NCBI RefSeq assembly: GCF_023016805.1
Contig: NZ_JALKCH010000010.1
Location: 1-64,000, forward strand
Source of the DNA: Ancylobacter crimeensis
Lineage (GTDB): Bacteria > Pseudomonadota > Alphaproteobacteria > Rhizobiales > Xanthobacteraceae
Reading direction: 5' to 3'
Length of the DNA stretch: 64,000 nt
Both the position numbers and the translations under genes were made by a program. Within the stretch, counting starts at the first letter, position 1. Each line of letters starts with the position of its first letter. Of this stretch, positions 61,813-64,000 are shown in pieces. The notes under the pieces are model-generated. The model saw only the letters and a list, made by a program, of their open reading frames with translations. It was not told the origin of the DNA and searched no databases.

Positions 61813-64000
61813 GTGCAGACCTTCCTGCTGACCCTTGCCACCGCCGTCATCCTTGCGATCGCCGCAGCCTTCGCAGCGCCGCTCTATGTCGACTGGAGCC
61901 AGTGGCGGAGCAGCTTCGAGGAGCAGATGAGCCGCGCGGTGGGCGCTCCCGTCGCGCTGCGCGGGCGCATCGACGCGGAAATCCTGCCGACCCCGCGGGT
62001 GGTGCTGCGCGACGTCGTCATCGGCCGCGACCCGGCCCGCAGCACCGCGACCATCGGCGAGCTGCGCGGCACGCTCTCGCTCGGCGCGCTCATCCGGGGC
62101 GAGATCAATATCGAGCATATCCGGCTGGCCGAACCGCGTGTGCGGCTGGTGCTCGGCGCGGATGGCGCCGTGACGAGCCCCGGCGGGGCGGCGCAGCCGG
62201 CCGGGTTCAGCATTTCCGAGCTCGGCGTCGAAAATGGCACGCTGGTGGTGGTCGAGCCCGCCGGCGTCGTCCTGTCGCTGGGCGATGTCGACCTCAATGG
62301 CGAAGTCACCAGCATCGCCGGACCGATGAAGTTCGAGGGTGAGGTTGCCACCGGCAACCAGCGGCAGAGCGTGCGCCTCGCGCTCGGCGCCTTCAGCGGT
62401 GGAGTGTCGAGGGCGCGTCTGGTGGTTCAGGGCATCACCAGCCCGCTTTCCCTGAGTGCGGAAGGAGCGCTTGCGGTGGCGGCCGGCAGGCCGTCCTTCG
62501 AGGGACGTGCCACGCTCGGTATGAAGCCGGGCGCCGATGCCTCGTCCCCGCTCGCGCGTGCCGGGTGGAATCTCGCTGCAAATATCCGCGCCCAGCGCAG
62601 CGGGGTCGAGGCCAGCGAACTTGCGCTGACCCTCGGCAATGCCGAGCGGCCGGTGGAACTCAACGGCAATGGCCGGTTGGCCTTTGCCGGGCCGGGTGGT
62701 GCGGCTCGGCTGGATCTCGCACTCGCCGCTCGCCAGCTCGACCTCAACAATGTCGCCGCCGGCGGTTCGCCCCTCGCCGTTGTGCTGGAGGTGGGCAACA
62801 CGCTGAACCCTCTCGCCCATTTCGCGCCATCGGGCACGGTGGCGCTGAGCGGCGACACCGTGCTGCTGGGGGGCGCGCAGATGCGGGAGTTGCGCGCCGA
62901 TCTCGGCTGGAGCGGCGGCAGTTGGCAGGTGCGTGCGTTGCAGGCCAAGCTGCCGGGCCGCTCCACGATGAAGGTCTCCGGGCGGATGGGGGCGGCGCCG
63001 GTCAACAACGCATCCGGCACCCCGCCGGGCGGAACGCCGGACGTGTTCTCCGGCACGCTCGCCTTCGAGACTGAAGATGTGCCGGCCTTTGCAAGCTGGG
63101 CGTTGCCGGGTTCGGTGGCGCTGGTGTCCAGCCTTCCGGCAGGTGCGGCGACCTTGTCCGGCACGGTGAGCGCCGGGTCCGAGCGGCTGGCGCTGGAGGG
63201 CGCGAAGCTCGTCCTCACACCCACCTCGGGACCGCCGCTCGCTCTGGGCGGAGCCCTTTCCCTCACCACGCCGGCCGATGCGTCGCCGCGCATTGTCGCT
63301 CGCCTCTCCGCCGATGGCGCCGATCTCGATGCGCTGCTGGCGCCGATGCGCCGGCTCGTCGCCATGGGCGGGCAGGCATCCGATGTCGTGCTGGCACTGA
63401 CCGGCAGCGATGTCCGCCTCTCCGGCCTGCCGGCGAACCGCATCGACGTCGCGCTGCGTCACGGACCGGGCGATGGTACCGCGCGCGACGGACTCACCAT
63501 CGAGCGCCTCGTGCTGAACGGCTTCGGCGGCCTCGACATCAATGCCTCCGGCCGGCTCGCCGACGCCTCCGCGTCGAGCGACGGGCACTTCGAGGCACGC
63601 CTCACGGGCGGGGGCACGGAGGGCGTGGCGGCGCTGGTGCGGCTGCTGCGGCCGGAGGGAGCCGACAGCTGGGTGCAGCGCCTCGCGCCCTCGCTGGCGC
63701 CGCTCGATCTGACCCTGACGCTCGACAGCAGCCCGGCGCGCTCCAGCCTCACCTTGCACGGCAGCGCGGGGCCTCTCGCGGGTACGGCGGCGCTTCAATA
63801 TGGCGGCGGCGCCTCGCCGACCGGATCGACGGAACTCGACATCGCCGATGGCTCCGCCGTGCTGAAGCAGCTCGGAGTACCGGGGCTGAGGGCCGGCCTC
63901 GGCCCGGCGCGGCTTCTGGTGCGCCTGACGCCCGATCTCGATGCTGAACTGATGCTGGCGGGCGCACATCTGGCGGCGCGGGGCGATCCGGGGCTGGATG
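61813..64000 (+). CDS. AsmA family protein (partial, runs off the window)
   Basis: The first 729 codons of a long open gene starting at GTG 61813, with GGAGAGG 6 bases upstream. The N-terminus has one transmembrane helix (about residues 3-22) followed by L-Y-V-D-W-S-Q-W-R-S-S-F-E-E-Q and G-R-I-D-A-E-I-L-P-T-P-R-V-V-L, the start of an AsmA domain. Most of the rest is Ala/Gly/Leu-rich beta-type repeat sequence. AsmA-like proteins are large periplasmic proteins linked to phospholipid transport and outer membrane assembly. No stop is reached, so the C-terminal AsmA_2 region is outside the window. Confidence 0.85.
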   Translation, partial: MQTFLLTLATAVILAIAAAFAAPLYVDWSQWRSSFEEQMSRAVGAPVALRGRIDAEILPTPRVVLRDVVIGRDPARSTATIGELRGTLSLGALIRGEINIEHIRLAEPRVRLVLGADGAVTSPGGAAQPAGFSISELGVENGTLVVVEPAGVVLSLGDVDLNGEVTSIAGPMKFEGEVATGNQRQSVRLALGAFSGGVSRARLVVQGITSPLSLSAEGALAVAAGRPSFEGRATLGMKPGADASSPLARAGWNLAANIRAQRSGVEASELALTLGNAERPVELNGNGRLAFAGPGGAARLDLALAARQLDLNNVAAGGSPLAVVLEVGNTLNPLAHFAPSGTVALSGDTVLLGGAQMRELRADLGWSGGSWQVRALQAKLPGRSTMKVSGRMGAAPVNNASGTPPGGTPDVFSGTLAFETEDVPAFASWALPGSVALVSSLPAGAATLSGTVSAGSERLALEGAKLVLTPTSGPPLALGGALSLTTPADASPRIVARLSADGADLDALLAPMRRLVAMGGQASDVVLALTGSDVRLSGLPANRIDVALRHGPGDGTARDGLTIERLVLNGFGGLDINASGRLADASASSDGHFEARLTGGGTEGVAALVRLLRPEGADSWVQRLAPSLAPLDLTLTLDSSPARSSLTLHGSAGPLAGTAALQYGGGASPTGSTELDIADGSAVLKQLGVPGLRAGLGPARLLVRLTPDLDAELMLAGAHLAARGDPGLD

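Noticed and set aside
60088-63969. A 1293-codon open frame on the minus strand
   Set aside because: It is antisense to the D-lactate dehydrogenase-like and AsmA-family genes, both with clear motifs. Its translation is low-complexity Arg/Gly/His-rich sequence, as expected from the reverse frame of GC-rich genes.

Overview
The window is chromosomal DNA from a high-GC alphaproteobacterium, most likely of the order Hyphomicrobiales (the Xanthobacteraceae seem plausible, but that is inference). The evidence is the gene order mraZ-rsmH-ftsL-ftsI-murE-murF-mraY ... murD ... ftsW-murG-murC-murB-ddl-ftsQ-ftsA-ftsZ-lpxC-bamD-recN-ligA, an alphaproteobacterial type FtsZ tail ending in [10 protein letters not shown], and the strong G/C third-position bias of nearly all genes. 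No tRNA, CRISPR array, insertion sequence or phage gene was recognised. The only structural RNA recognised is RNase P RNA.

Layout. 1-745: gene-poor DNA with a 14-bp palindrome and degenerate 18-bp repeats. 746-5129: an extensin-like lipoprotein, a DapB-family reductase, RNase P RNA, a lytic transglycosylase and a cell-wall amidase. 5300-29450: the division and cell wall (dcw) cluster, opened by a promoter that coincides with four 10-bp-spaced MraZ boxes and closed by two strong tandem terminators behind ftsZ. The cluster is interrupted twice, by an antisense metallo-beta-lactamase-fold gene between mraY and murD, and by a PAS-GGDEF cyclase plus an APC permease between murD and ftsW. 29729-36180: lpxC, bamD, recN and ligA. 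36239-36680: two copies of an intergenic repeat with a decayed second copy of the ligA 3' end between and around them.

36688-39448 (minus): a three-gene, translationally coupled operon of a cysteine hydrolase, a glutamine-synthetase-like ligase and an N-formylglutamate amidohydrolase-like enzyme, divergent from a LysR regulator. 40685-49913 (plus): a CUT2-type sugar ABC transporter cluster with two permeases. The second permease is fused to a strictosidine-synthase-like beta-propeller, which is followed by a free-standing propeller protein, the double ATPase, a class IV aminotransferase, an AhpD-like protein and a quinone-reductase-like protein. This is the most unusual locus in the window.

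49981-64000: a DUF2946-like protein and a PepSY-TM protein with a His/Met-rich loop (perhaps metal related), a 50-residue DUF3309 protein with its own terminator, aminopeptidase P, a LysE exporter, an amino-acid-type binding protein, a UvrD/PcrA helicase, PrmA, a hotdog thioesterase, a D-lactate dehydrogenase-type flavoprotein and the start of an AsmA-family gene that runs off the end.

How they fit together. The first half makes lipid II precursors (Mur enzymes, MraY, MurG), polymerises septal wall (FtsW, FtsI) and builds the divisome (FtsL, FtsQ, FtsA, FtsZ), with wall hydrolases just upstream and outer-membrane genes (LpxC, BamD) just downstream. The second half is metabolic and transport accessory DNA with separate local regulation.
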